Of a DNA stretch of 64,000 nucleotides, positions 32,563 to 45,600 are shown in pieces. Every line of letters begins with the position of its first letter. Positions within the stretch are counted from its first letter, which is position 1. The DNA comes from Phragmites australis (Eukaryota > Streptophyta > Magnoliopsida > Poales > Poaceae), in assembly GCF_958298935.1 (NCBI RefSeq), contig NC_084942.1, positions 8,005,501 to 8,069,500 on the forward strand, given 5' to 3'. The notes beneath the pieces are model-generated. The model did not search any database, was not told where the DNA came from, and saw only the letters and a program-made list of their open reading frames with translations. The translations under genes and the position numbers were made by a program.

Positions 32563-35491
32563 CACTAATAGAATTAGTCATCTACGTCGGGTCATCAGTA
32601 CCGGCTAGACTAGAACTGACACTGATGAAGTATTAGTACTGGTTCATAACATCCGTGCTCGATCAATAATTGAGTTAGGGTGAACACTGATACTCAGTAT
32701 CTGTGTTGGCTCTTGGCATAAACCGATACTGATACTTCAGTGCAAACTGATAACTATGAACCGACACTGATACTTTTTATTAGTGTTGATTCGTGTTACA
32801 AGCTAGCACTTAAAAGGACCGGTGACATCCTAAAAGTAAGGATGAATTATGGCATTTAAAACTAATCAGCTCCAAACACTTTATAAGATAAATCTATATC
32901 AAATTTCTATCTAAATATATTATGGATTTATCTACTATATCTACTCTACCATTCAAAATATTATAACCTATCTAAAAAGGTAAATTATAAGTATGTAAAT
33001 ACATAAACGTAAATAAGGTAGTGAGAGCAAACTCGGTACAATAAATTTTTATCCTGTGGTATCGACGGTGTAAACATTACCTCTAGTCCACGTTGGAGCT
33101 CCACTAAGGATATACTCCCGGATGACACTCGGTCACGACTCTTGAGCCATCAAAACCTCAAGTGGGTAGAGCCACTAAGCACCAAGGCAAGGCCTCACCA
33201 AAAGTCTCTCTTCCGGTCACTTGCTGTCATCTTCACTTCGAAGCTTGAGCCACCAAGGAAAAGGTTTCCGCATCCTCATACAGGAGTTTTGTCACCACTC
33301 CACACCAAGCCGGAGGGTCAACAAGTATGAGCCACCATGGCCTATGGTGTCGACGAGTCACCAAGACTCTAAGGTGTCGGTGTACAACTTGGTACAATGT
33401 AAGATCACTATTTGATCTCCTCTCCAGGTAGCAACATTTAGCAACAATTATCTCTAGGCCTATTAGCACTTATCACTTCCTAATCATATGCTTAAATGTA
33501 TTGGATGATCACTTTAGCACTTTAGTGGCTTGAATGTTTTCTCAAATTTCTATGAACTTCTCTGGACTCCAACACCTTCAAATGACCGAGTGGAGGGGTC
33601 TTTATAGCATCAACCCTATAGACTAGCCATTATTCCAACAATCACATTTCATTGTACTCATTAGAAGGTCTGGGGTGTACAACATTATAAGCGCCAGATC
33701 ATCCGACATGTACTCTCTATAAACTAGTCGTTATAACTCCACTTTCTTTCTTGTGAACGCCGGAAGCTCCGGAGTAATGTTCTATTTGAACTCGGAACAT
33801 CCTACATGCATACTATGCCAACCAAGCTATTTGCATCCCCTTTGGAAAAAATAGTCCTGTGTATTCATTTTGTGAATGCCGGAATATCCGACGTGTATTA
33901 GATTTCGTTGCAAACTTTTTCTGAACGTTGAAGTATTTTTTTTTTGAACGCCAGAGTATTTTTGTGAATGTTGGAGCTTTTTCATTGTGAGCGCTGAAAT
34001 ATCCGGCGTGTACAATTTGAGCAGAAACAACAATATGTATTTTGAGCATAACTTTTTACTCCGAACTTCGATTTTGATGAACTTGGACTATATAAAAAGC
34101 TTGTAAAGAGCTCTACAAGATTATACAGAAATCCATCACATTTGATCATATAAAAACTCATGGGATAAGTTCAATTCATTCATCTCTTTGTCTCAGCTTC
34201 AGTGACTTCTCTTTTATTGCATCCATGAGTCCTACTAAGACATATACTTGACAAACATATTAGTCTCATTAATTATATTGTCATTAATCACCAAAATCAC
34301 ATATATACCCTAAGAGAGCCATGTTCCTACAGCACTGAATATTGGATCGAACTCGAAATTTGGATTTACTCTAGTTTGGCTCATGTGTTGAGGTCCGACT
34401 TGATCTCTCTCTCCCTTATCTCTTCTACACGGTTCCTCTCTCCCTTGTCTATTCAATTGCTCCCTCCCTTATCTCTTCAATCGCCCCCGTGCAGGCTAAG
34501 AGACATAAAGAGGCAGCGAGAGAGGGATGACCGGTCAGCAGAGAGGAGTGTCAGGGGAGTGAGACCGGCCAGGGAGAGGAGGAGTCCCTTTGGTGACAGC
34601 CACCTCGGCCGAGTGGCCGACGGCACGAGCCAGTCGCTCAGAGGAGTTGAGGCGACAGGAAGCAGGCAGCGGCAGACTCAGCGATGGGCGCGGTCGAACG
34701 GCGAAGGAGGCAGTGAGGGAAGTCAACTTCTGGTCTCTCAGTGCGGTATGTGCGCACCGCGCATGCGGTGGATGAGCACCCTCCACGCCGTCGAGCTCCT
34801 CGGTGGCCATGAGCGTGAGTCAAACCGTCTCTGCTTCCTTTCCTCACTTCTAAACATCAAAATCCATTGTCCACCCAAACATTTCTTTGCAATTTTGGAT
34901 CATTTCTTGCAGGATTAATCCCCCTGGCTTATCTGGGCACACATGGGCGGCCAAGCGAAGGTGAAGAATGGGGTATTATGATGTGTGTGCTAGTGTGGAT
35001 GTAGGCTTCTTGCGTAGGTGGAAGGAGCAGAGGAGGGAAAAAGGGAGTAAAGGGGCTTGCATTTGTGTGTACATGTTCAGAGAAAGAGAGTAGAGGGGCT
35101 TACAACCGTGTTGTGCTAATTTGTATGATATTGTTTAGAGAATAAAATCGCGAGTACATGTTGTGATGTATGAGGAATATCACGTGCTTGCATTTGTGTG
35201 TTCTTGTTCCGTTCTACGATTCAGTCGGCGACTCGTTAAATTGGGATAGTGGTGGCGGCGGCAACCGAGCTGGCTCATTTATTATTATTATTTGTTGCTT
35301 TCGGGAGCCTTTTTAGTGTCAGCTAGTAACCATAGATCGGCACTGATACTCACTTATAACCGTGTTTGTGATAAGAAGTATTAGTGTCGGTTCATAAACC
35401 GACACTGAAAGTCACCGACTATCAGTGTTGGTTAAAAACCGCAACTAATAATATTTTTTAGTTAATATTGATGATCATTTTTATAGTAGTG
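32563..35491. mobile_element. CACTA transposon carrying a nested solo LTR
   Basis: The left end CACTAATAGAATTAG at 32563 pairs with the right end TTTTATAGTAGTG at 35491. Subterminal repeats of AACCGACACTGATA type fill 32600-32805 and 35310-35450, often in opposite orientation. The immediate flanks (AGA and GAA) are not an exact 3-bp duplication, so the insertion is older than the CACTA element at 12720. A Copia solo LTR (32811-34331) splits it. The GC-rich stretch at 34380-34920 yields low-complexity ORFs and ends in TTGCAG, possibly a captured exon-intron piece. No transposase is present. Confidence 0.8.
32811..34331 (-). repeat. Solo LTR, SIRE-like Copia family
   Basis: A single LTR of 1521 bp with no internal retroelement DNA on either side. 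The 5-bp target duplication GCACT is exact (32806-32810 and 34332-34336). On the minus strand it starts TGTAGGAACATGGCTCTC, as SIRE/Maximus-type LTRs do, and ends CCTTTTA where CA would be expected, so the terminal dinucleotide has mutated. It shares blocks with the LTR at 8720-9540. Degenerate internal units with GCCGGA and GTGAACGC cores occur at 33660-34010. Solo LTRs arise by recombination between the two LTRs of an element. Confidence 0.9.
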
Positions 35492-36419
35492 GAAATACAA
35501 ATGGATAAAGAGTGAAATGGCAAGCGATGTTGAGTGGGGGATCACCGGCATCAAACCAAACAAGTTAGCATAGTGGATATTTTGGTCCCAGAGTCTTATG
35601 GAATGTCAATAATACCCAAATACGTTAGCATGGCAAATATTATGCTCTCGAAGTCTTATGAAATGTCAACAAGGCTTTTTAGAAGATCCTATATTAAGGC
35701 AATATTCGAGTTTTGGATTCATGTTATGTAAGACGAAAGTCGACATGTGATGCACAATGAGAATTCTTCAAGATGACACAAAAAAATCATGTCTTTCCTA
35801 TTCCAACGTTTTCTATTTCTACATCCCTCCAAACCAAGAACGCCAAAGAAGATTGACTAGATCCAACATTGAGCTAGAATAGCTGATCCACAACAGTTAG
35901 GTCCTATTTAATATATCTTTTAGGTCAACTTTTAAAGTGAAATCAGGAGAATTCTATCAAATAACAACTTATATTTTTAATCTCTTACGGTGATTTCGTG
36001 AAAGTGATTGTCTAAAATAAACTGGATACTGAGAGTTGAAAAAATCAGTTTTCTCTGATTCACTTTCTCTACAATATCACTCCCCCTATAAAATTTACCT
36101 TAAAAAAATCACTTTCTATTAAAAATCAATTTCCCTAAAAAATTTAAATAAAAAACTCTACAAACGTACCCCTAACTTTGCTGCCTTGCTCCAAGCCACC
36201 CCACGACCAAGGTCCAAGCGCGCCAAATGCTCACCGCGCGGCTGGGTTCACTCCATTGATCTGGGCCCGCGCGCGCACGAAAGGCTACCTGCGCACAGCC
36301 GCCTCTTCCCGTCAGCACCCCACTGACACAGGGACCCAGCCCAGTCATCTCAATCGTCGCGCGGCAACGAACACTGACAGGAGGGGCTGACCTCCTGAAC
36401 CCGACCCACCTGTCAGCTA
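35492..36419. other. Intergenic sequence before the HINT4-like gene
   Basis: An AT-rich stretch (35900-36175) with AGTGATTTT/AAAATCACT-like words in both orientations may be an old MITE, but no clear ends are seen. Beyond 36180 the DNA turns GC-rich, which suits the upstream region of the HINT4-like gene. Confidence 0.35.
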
Positions 36420-36603
36420 GACACGTGCCAGCCGAGCCCAACGCCTCCGGATAAAACGCAGCGACCACACAAGCAAGTGACCACCACCGTCTCTCCTATC
36501 TCGTCTCATCTCCCAGCCCTTTTTGTCCTCTTCCTTTCACACGCCACCGCGCACGAACTCCAAAGCACACGCCCGCGCCGCGCACCGCCGCCGCCTCCCC
36601 CAG
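36420..36603 (+). promoter_or_regulatory. Core promoter and leader of the HINT4-like gene
   Basis: A G-box CACGTG (36422-36427) is followed about 24 bp later by GATAAAACG, a reasonable TATA box (36450-36458). A CT-rich leader leads to the first ATG at 36604. No earlier ATG lies between the TATA box and this start, which supports the start choice. G-boxes bind bZIP and bHLH factors in plants. Confidence 0.55.
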
Positions 36604-39600
36604 ATGACGACGCCTTCGCCATCAGGATCGCCGGCTCTGGAGCGACGCCTCGCCGTGCTCCTCTCCCACCTCCACCCGAGCGCGGGCGCCGCCCCGCCCA
36701 CCGCTCGCATCGCCACCGCCGCCGCCACCCGTGCCGCGGCGGAGGCAGGCCTCTCCAGGTCCCCCTGCGACGGCGGCGGCTGGGAGGGGGAGCTCTCGGC
36801 AGGCGGCTACTGCGTGTTCTGCAACATCGTCGCGGGCACCTCCCAGACCTTCAAGGTTCGCTCGCGCCACTCGCCACTCGCAAGTTGCAGTCCTCTTGTT
36901 CAGCTGTTCTGCGCGTAATCTCTTTGCTACGCGAGGCGTTCCCTGCTTATTCTAAATTTTTTTCAGCCATTCCGTGGAGTAGAGGTGTTAAATTTGCTTT
37001 CGTGCTGCGTCAGGTGTGGATGAACATGAACTGCTGGTTGCCTGTTTATTGACGAATTGGTTGTTGTGTGCTGCATTTTGCAGCTCTACGAGGATGATGT
37101 GTGCTTGTGCATCCTGGATGCTAAACCACTAACCGCTGGGTAAGGGTGTAACGCGCTTTTCACTTGTCTGTTCTATAATTATTCCTGTTCTCTCTCATTA
37201 GTGTGCTTAATTTCGTTGAGTTACATGAGCAGTGGTACACACTGGTTACCCATAGAGTTGACATGATACATAGATAGAAGCATGTGTAAATCTTCACTGG
37301 TCTTTCGATTTTATTTAGAGTAGCACATGTGGTTTTTGTTATTTGTGTGCGCCAAGTTGTGTAACTTTGTTTTCTGCGTTTGATTTATGTGAATTGGTAG
37401 AGAAGGTGAAAAATGATGCTCTACTCAAAATTTGTATGTACAGGAGAAAATCCGCCCAGTACCAAGGGTAGTTTGGTCTTTTGTTTGTGCAATTTACTTT
37501 AAGTAGTATGACATGAGCATGACCCTTGTTAAGAGATTTTTGGTTTTCCATAGTTCACTTTCTGTCAAAATTGTCGAAACCTATTCAGCTGATAGGTTCG
37601 CAGTTGGATGTTGATACCCTTGATACTTTTAGTATCGGCATGACATATTGAAGATGTTGCACTAGGTTGACACAGTTAGGTCCGTGTTTTGTTTAGATGC
37701 GGATACTCCTGATGCATTCAATAGGGCGTCACCTATTTAAGGTGTTGCACCACGTGACCACGATAACATGATTAATGCCCAATGCAAATATGACTGCTAT
37801 ATGTCTGGACCTGAATGTTTGGTCGTCAGTCTGTTAAGACCAACTGGAATTTTGATAGATCATATATGTCGTGCTTAAGCCAATTTTTTCTGCAGATGCA
37901 GTTGTAAAATTGTAAACAGCTAATGCTAGGTATGCCACCATAGTTGATTTAGACATCTCTGCCGTGGATTGTTTGTCATCATTTGAATTTTTTTTTCTCT
38001 ATATGCAAATAGCACTTTTGATCCATCAATTTTGTTATGTGCTTTATACACCAGATCTGTATGTGTACCTTTTAAATTGGTGCCACTTGTTAGTCCTGTA
38101 AAACTTCTGAGGCTAGAATATGGGGTTCTATGACTGCCGCTGCCACTATATAGCATTGTGGGATTAGTGTTCAGCTCAAATATGTTCTCAACTACTTGTG
38201 GTACTCTTTAGAAGTGGGTAATTCAATTGCGTGTTTTTGGTATCTCATTTTTAATTATTTTCTCGGTATTACATATTTCAATGCATCTAGACCTTATAGT
38301 GGAATGCCTTTTAGTTGGTGGTTCCACTGATAATCCATTTTTCATTGTATTGCTTGCTATTTATAGTGCATCAAAGTAACTACATTGTCCTTTTGAAATA
38401 CCTAGTATGCAGAAGCATATGTCTAAAGTTGGAATGTGGTGCTACATCAGTCTTGACTACAAACATAATTACGTTTGCTCACAAGTATATATTTAGTAGG
38501 GGCGTACGATAGAATATTTTTTTGGGTTGGTCAAACTCTTTGAACTAACAGTGTTTGTTTCCTCTCATGTAAGAGTTTAAGGGCATGCCTCGTAATTGTC
38601 CTTTGTTGATGTGGCAATGCTGGGCAGCTCTGGTCAATTGACTGCATAAGAATTTCTTCAATGTACCTACAGTTACTCTTATTGGTCTTCGCTCATACTG
38701 CTTACTGCATTGCCGTAATACCATTTGTAGTGAAATGAATTGGCTTATCTCCACATTTTAATGCATTTAACTCTGAATTAATGATCACTATTTTCCATTT
38801 CCATTGTAGGCATTCGCTGATCATTCCAAAAAGCCATTATCCATCACTGCAAACAACACCTCCAACTGTAAGTTTTTGTTATCATAACAACACAAAAGGA
38901 CTTGATTAGCCTGTTGGATTCTATCCTACGAGAGGTGGGTTGAAAGAACACACGAGCACACATTGGGCACATGAGTTTTATAACTGCTAACAACTTCTAA
39001 TGAATTTAGAACATCCAAGGCATACATTACAACCAGGGGGTGCAGCCTAATATATAGGCACAAAACCGACTTATCGTTGCTACAGTAACCGACATACTGT
39101 TGGTACATATAACTGACATACTGTTGCAAACTGACATAGAAAAAAAAAGATTAAACTAACTGACATCAAACCGATACAGAAGGATTACACTAACATTACT
39201 CCCCCTAAGTCTTATTTGTTTGCTTAAATTTAATTTGGACAATTCCAATCCTAACTCTAAGCTCCTGGAATCAAACTCGCCCTAATGCCTTTGTTAAGAT
39301 GTCTACGAGCTAGTTCTTGGTGCCAATAAAATCTGCATTGACACTCCTGTTGTTCAAGCACTCCTTGATGAAGTGGTAGCGCACATCGATGTGCTTGCTG
39401 CGTTCATGGAACACATGGTTTTTGCTTAGTGCTAGAGTTGATTTGTTGTCAACTTTAGCTCGACGGTGTCAGCATGCTTCCCTTGAACTCACCAAACAAT
39501 CGAGCTAGCCACACACCTTGTGTAGCTGCAGTGGTGGCTGCGACATACTCTGCTTCACAGGACAACAAGGCCACCGCCTTCTGTTCGAGAGAATGCTGTA

Positions 39601-42600
39601 ACACCCTGGTTTTTAGAATTTGCAACTCTTTTTAAAATTTTTCAACATTAGTGAGTAGCTTCACCAGTAGAATAGGTTTAGAACCTATTTTCACAAACAA
39701 TCAATCAATATAGGTTATTATTTTGTGTGCATTACATGCTGAGTTTTGCTATGAGCCAGATAAATGCATTCGAGTTTTTTTTTTCTCTTTAGTGTTTTGA
39801 GTGAAAAACATTTTGAAAAGGTTTTTACAAAACTCTGTAATAAATTAGTTAAAGATCTTAATGGTTGGAATTCAAAATATTTGAATTCATCATCTATTCA
39901 ATCTTTGATCATACCTGATCCTTCTCTAGTTCAATTCAAATCTTATCCAAATCCTTGTTTAAAGTTAATATCTCTTCTTTGTCAAATTCTACCTAAATCC
40001 AAATTCAAATTCCTTAAATACTCCCATTCTTATCAACCTCATTTTTCGTATCTCTCATATTTACTCCAACCTCAATTCAATTACAAACCCTATTCAAATT
40101 TCTCTGGAAAAGTTTGTTTTCTAAAATCCTAGATATGCCTAAAGTGTCTTTGGACCTAATCCTATCCAAGCCTAAGCCCTTGGCCGGCACACAAGTCATC
40201 TAGAAGGCCCAACACAAATGATCCATGAAATCTGTAAATATTCGCGGAGTCTTGGACAGTCTCATCTTCCCATGCAGTTTTGGAGTTCAAGACGGTCTCA
40301 AATACAAATCTTGATAACACCAAAGTTGTAGGACTCGTCGAGAGCTTCGATTTGAACCTATGGAAGTCCCCTTTTGGATAATGGAGCTAGGAGCTATGGC
40401 CCCTGAAATCAGTACTGCGCAGATAAGTCTCAGTTCAAATAGTTTATCTTGTGACACATTTTTAGTAATCAAAATGGCGTTTCCAAAAGTTCTAATGAAT
40501 ACCAAAGTTGTAGATCTTTTCGAGTACTACAATTTAGAGTCTAAAAACGTCCAATTTGGAGTCAGGACGGTGGAGATATCGTCTTTGGAATATAGAGCTG
40601 CGAAAAAGAAAATCCTAACCGACTCGAACTCGAACCCGAACCCGATTCGTGTCCGACTTGGACTCCACCTCAACCAACCGTCCCTAGCCCTATAAATAGG
40701 TGTTGCACATCCTCCCCTACCCCCTCTCCACGCCTCCAAGCCCTAGTCGCCGCAGCTTCCCTGTCAGTACGCCGCCGTTTGCCGGTGCCGCCGCCGCCGC
40801 CTCTGGTGCCATCGTCGTCTTCGCGAATCCTCCTTCCCTCATCATCAAAGCAAGGTGAGGATCCCTCCTTCTCCTTCTTTACCCCTGTTTTACCATCATA
40901 CTAAGTTCCTAGCCAAGCTTTAGCCCTGGCTAGAGCCCGATCTACGCTGTCACGGCCGTCGCTGTCGCTGACAGTAGCGCCGTCGCCGATTGGCATCGAC
41001 GTTCCCGGCTGACCAGAAGTCAAATCGCCATGCCCTTTCACCAGCGCATGACCTATGATGTTGCCCACGCCCTCACTAACCGGATCGTCCAGTAGAGCAG
41101 CCAAACCACCGGGATCAAGGTCGGCATGTCCGCTGTCCGGTTTCTGGACGCGTTCTGTGCGCGCACCGAGTTTGCTGTCGCGTTCCCCGTCAATCCGGAA
41201 GCCATATGGATGTTTCATCTGTGTCACAACATGTCCCATAAAATCTTCTACGTGAGCCTAGGAGCTTTTCACCTGTTGTCCAGCGACTCCATCGGAACGT
41301 GTTTGTCAACTGCAGCATATCGCAACCGTCACCCATCTCATCTCCGCTGTTCGTTCTTCCTCTCAGGGGATGATCTTCCCAAACCCGTGCTATAGGATTG
41401 TGTTCCCGGCATATATGAACGTCTCTGTTCAAACGGTTTCTCAAATTTTATAGCCAATCTCCTGGAACGCGAGCATCTTTGTTGCTGCATCTGTTCGCGG
41501 TCACCACCAAACCTAGCAGCAGTCATTACTGTTTTGCCGCTATCTCGAATGACCCCTTCCAAAATCGACCCTACCTTAAAGTTAGTCTTTCCGCGTTCTA
41601 CGCTATGTTTCCCTTGTTTCGCTGAAACACCCCTGAAGTCCAACATCGATGTCGATGGCCACGTGCCCGATCGCCACCTCCGACGAAACCCAAGCCGTCG
41701 CTGCTACGTAGAGTCGTTGGTAGTATCTTTAACCCAGAAGCGTAACCTCTAGCCTTTTTATCCATCATAGGTTGTCGAGACTAGATCTCAGCATACCCCT
41801 TCTTTAACCCAAGATGGTGCTTGCATATCATGCCAAGTCAGCACTATATTATCCTCCTTAGCTAGTCAGCGAAGTCTAGTTAGCCCTGTACTTCTTGAAC
41901 CTTGTGCAATGATGTTGTCAAGTCTGACACAGTGATTGTGCGATAATGCCTACTCCCATAGGAAGATAACTCTAGTAAACCAGCCTTTCATTTTCAACCT
42001 AATCCATCTTTTGAAAGTTCGTTCTCTAATTTGAGCGATTCTTGCGTCTAAATTCTTCTAAAATCATGCTTATCCAACCATAGTAGTTTTAAAGTGTTTT
42101 AATGATGTTTGGTGTACAATTCTTAGTTAGTTTTGCTGTGTGTTTCGAGAGCAGACAAATAGCAGTTTGAGAATCTCTAGGACCAAATCTTTGAAGAGTT
42201 TGAGCAGCAAGTTGGAAGAGGCAAGTGCCCTTGAACATTCTGATTCTAGATTTTCAAATGCGTTCTTTATTTCAAACATGTATACTGGTAATACTGAATC
42301 CTATTTACTTGGAGTACCTTGTTCCATACATTCTTTATCGCCTAGTTGTCAGTAGTGGTTATATGGGGTAGCTTATGCTTAGATTCGCATAATGGTATGG
42401 ATGGGTTGATGGTTAAATATGACTAATGAACTATGCAACTATGAGTTGAGAATTCTTGTAATGGTATAACATCATGGAACCTTAGGTCTTGAGCAAAATA
42501 GTGTTGTTGATGATGCTGGTTATGTAGTTGATTTAGTGTTTGCTCAAGTGACCTAAGTAAGGATCGGTTTGTGGAGCGACAATCTAAGAAATATCATTCC

Positions 42601-45600
42601 AACCACGAGATCTGGTATGGGACAGGCTTCCTATTAATTAGTGGATTCCAGTTTTTGTGCGTGCCAAATGAAAGAGTGGATGTGTGGGGACGGCTAAGAC
42701 TAGAACTATTTGGTTAGTGGTATGAGATGTGTAGTGGAAGGGGAGGGTGAAAACTTGCTGGAAACTACAAGGTGTAAAAGGGGGCTTCTGGGTGGCGTGA
42801 AAATCACTTTGACGGCGGTGAAACCTAGCGAGTGTGCACATACTGGATGAAACTTTGTAACAGCTTTGTAGTGGTCTCCAGACGACACACGATAGGTGTG
42901 TGTTAAGTGCTTGGCCGGCACGGCAACAAGGAAATCACGACTTATGGGGAAAGCTGGACAACTTCTGCAGAGTGTAAAATTTGATATATCAGCCGTGCTT
43001 CCGGTCGTGCCATGCCTCAAGCGGCGTCATACCATGCAGGCTCTTCGTCGGTGTGCGATTGAGCAGGAAGACGATGGTACTCACCGCCTCTCCCTAAAAC
43101 TCCATCGGCATGCCCCTCTGTTTCAGGAGTGTGCACGCCGTTGTGACAATCGACTGATTGTGCCTCTCCACCGCGTCGTTTTGTTGTGGGCTGTACAACG
43201 CAGAGAAGTGTCGCTAGACGCCACGATCCACATAGTTGCGCGTGAATTCAATGGATGTGAATTCACCGTCATTGCCGCTACGAAGGACGCAAAGCTTCTG
43301 ATCGCTCTCCACCTCCGCTGTCTCCTGGATCGCTACCGCTGTGTCGTTCTTCGCAGCCATGAGTGCTAGCCACATATAGCGGTTGGCATCGTCCAGCATC
43401 AACAGGAAGAAACGACGTCCACCTAGTGTTGCCGACGTGATGGGACCGCAAAGATCTCCATGGACGAGGTATAGGCACTCTTTCGCCCGGTACTTGGCAT
43501 GTGACCGGAACGGAGCTCGGCAGTGCTTGGTGGTGATGCACGTGTCGCACAGCTGCTTGACGTGCTCCAGCTGTGGCAGGCCTCGCACCATTTCATAGCA
43601 CGACAGCCACCGGAGTGCGTCGAAGCTTATTTGGCTGTAGCATGCGTGCCACCGCAAGACGTTCTCGTCGTGGTGCACTGCGAGACAGATGGAACGGGTA
43701 GCGTTGAGGCGCATGATGTATAGCCGGTTGCGCCTGCGATGAACTTTGGTGAGGAGGCGACGCTGGCAGTCCCAGATCCGCAAGATGCCATCCTCGATCA
43801 GCACCTTGGAGCCGCCCTCGTCCAGCTGGCCCATGTTGATGATGATGTTCTTTAGCCGTGAGATGAAGTAGACGTCGCTAGCACCAAGATAGACTTTTGC
43901 GCGTGGCTCGTCGAGGTGGACGTGGCTTGGCAGTGGCTCCTGTGGATCACTGAGAGCGCACACCTGTGCATCAGGAGCTCCTCGCTCTAGGCCAAATAAG
44001 TCTGCTCCTTCTTGCGTGATCGACAGTCCTTGGCCCAGTGGCCATATCGGCCGCACATGCCTTGGGAGAGATCGTGCGCAACCTCCTTGCCATCGGAGCC
44101 GCCGCCTCCCCCTTTCTTTCGCGGTGCGCGCACGACAACGGGCATTGCCACGACCTGATGACCCTTTGCCCTGCTTCCACTCCTTCGTGCGTGCTAGCCA
44201 TTGCCCCTCGGTGAGGAGTTTTCTGCCAACAGCAGGGGATTCTTCCGAATCGAGACGATCCTCCACTGCCTTTAGTCTCCTAGAACTTCCTCTAGCATGA
44301 GCGTCGATAAATCGAGAAGAGTCTCAATGGACAGAACAAGCTGTGAAAATTTCTTAGGGACTACACGTAGATATAAGATACGCATTGCGAAATTGTTGAT
44401 CGTCTTCCCGTCACAGAACGAGATTTCCTTGAATTCCTTCTGCAGTTGTTGTGCCGAGGCCTTGCGAACGTGATTGTCACCGATGCGCATTGATTTGATG
44501 GTGTCCCAGGTTTGCTTGGTGCTCGTTTTGACAGCGAGTATGCTGATCATCTCCTAGGGCACGACGCGGAGGATGGCCTCCAGCGTCGTGCGATCTTCCT
44601 AGAAATCCGCATCATCAAACTCCACTGCATCTCAGAGGCCGCGAGCCTGTAACATGACCTTCATGAACAGGCTCTAGTTGGCGTGGTTGCTCCGTGTGAG
44701 GATCGGGTACGATGCGCTGCCAACGTCCTTGATTACACGCTAGATGACCACATCGCGTCCACCGACGTCTTGGTTTCGCAATTGTTGTGGCTGCAGCGAC
44801 GGGGAGCGGAGGCGGTTGAAGCGCCGCGGGGGACTCACAGCTGCACCATTCGTAGGAGCCGACATTGCCGGGATTGATCAACCATGGCTTTGACACCAAT
44901 TGTTGAATTCGATCCTGCGAGAGGTGGGTTGCAAGAACACACATAAGCATATACCGGGCTACTTACAGCTTCTAATGGATTTAGAACATCCAAGGCATAC
45001 ATTATAACCAGGGGGTTCAGCTCAATATATAGGCACAAAACCGACTTACTGCTGCTACACATAACCGACATACTGTTGCAAACCGACATAGAAAAAAGAT
45101 TAAACTAACTGACATCTAACTGACACACAAGGATTACACTAACATAGCCATTGTTTATAGGAAACATTCTATCTGAATTCCATTGTTAACTTTATGGGGG
45201 GTATTCGGTGGGTAGGGGGATCCTCTCTTCCCAGTAATCACTTACGTCATCTGGAAGGCTTCAATAGGTGTTTTTATTCTGATGTAGCTAGACGAAGCAG
45301 CCAAGCACAAATCCACTCAAATACTTAATCATGTTGTTAGTTGTTCAAAACATTAAACCTACCAAGCTGTTGCAAAAAAGAATTTACCTCCAGAATTTTG
45401 CAAAACAACTCATTCCCCTCTTTTAGTTGAAAAAGGAATGATGAACAAACTTGTACTGTATATACAAGAACCATAAGGACTCAGCTGCCAAATGGCACAA
45501 ACAGTGTGTGGTATTTTCATGAGTTTACTATCAGTTTATCATAGCATTAGTTCAGTCTTTGAATAATTGATATTTAGCATATGACCATTCTGAATAAGAA

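Larger units (their letters stand above)
38912..45144 (-). mobile_element. Ty1/Copia element in intron 3 of the HINT4-like gene
   Basis: Both LTRs are present: 44901-45144 (5') and 38912-39195 (3'), with TGTTG...AACA ends. The 5-bp target duplication TAGCC is exact (38907-38911 and 45145-45149). The primer site on the minus strand beside the 5' LTR reads TTGGTGTCAAAGC, and a GGGGGAG polypurine tract borders the 3' LTR. From right to left come gag, zinc knuckle, integrase and RNase H. Reverse transcriptase is absent and a long LTR fragment (39597-42993) stands in its place. The 3' LTR is about 40 bp longer than the 5' LTR because of a local duplication. The element is antisense to the host gene. 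Confidence 0.95.

Noticed and set aside
34376..34918. 180-codon ORF inside the third CACTA element
   Set aside because: Arg/Ser-rich, without any recognisable motif; possibly captured exon DNA, but not supportable as a gene.
36477..37052. Alternative ORF over exon 1 and intron 1 of the HINT4-like gene
   Set aside because: It is out of frame with the HIT domain and runs through the splice donor; the conserved frame begins at 36604.
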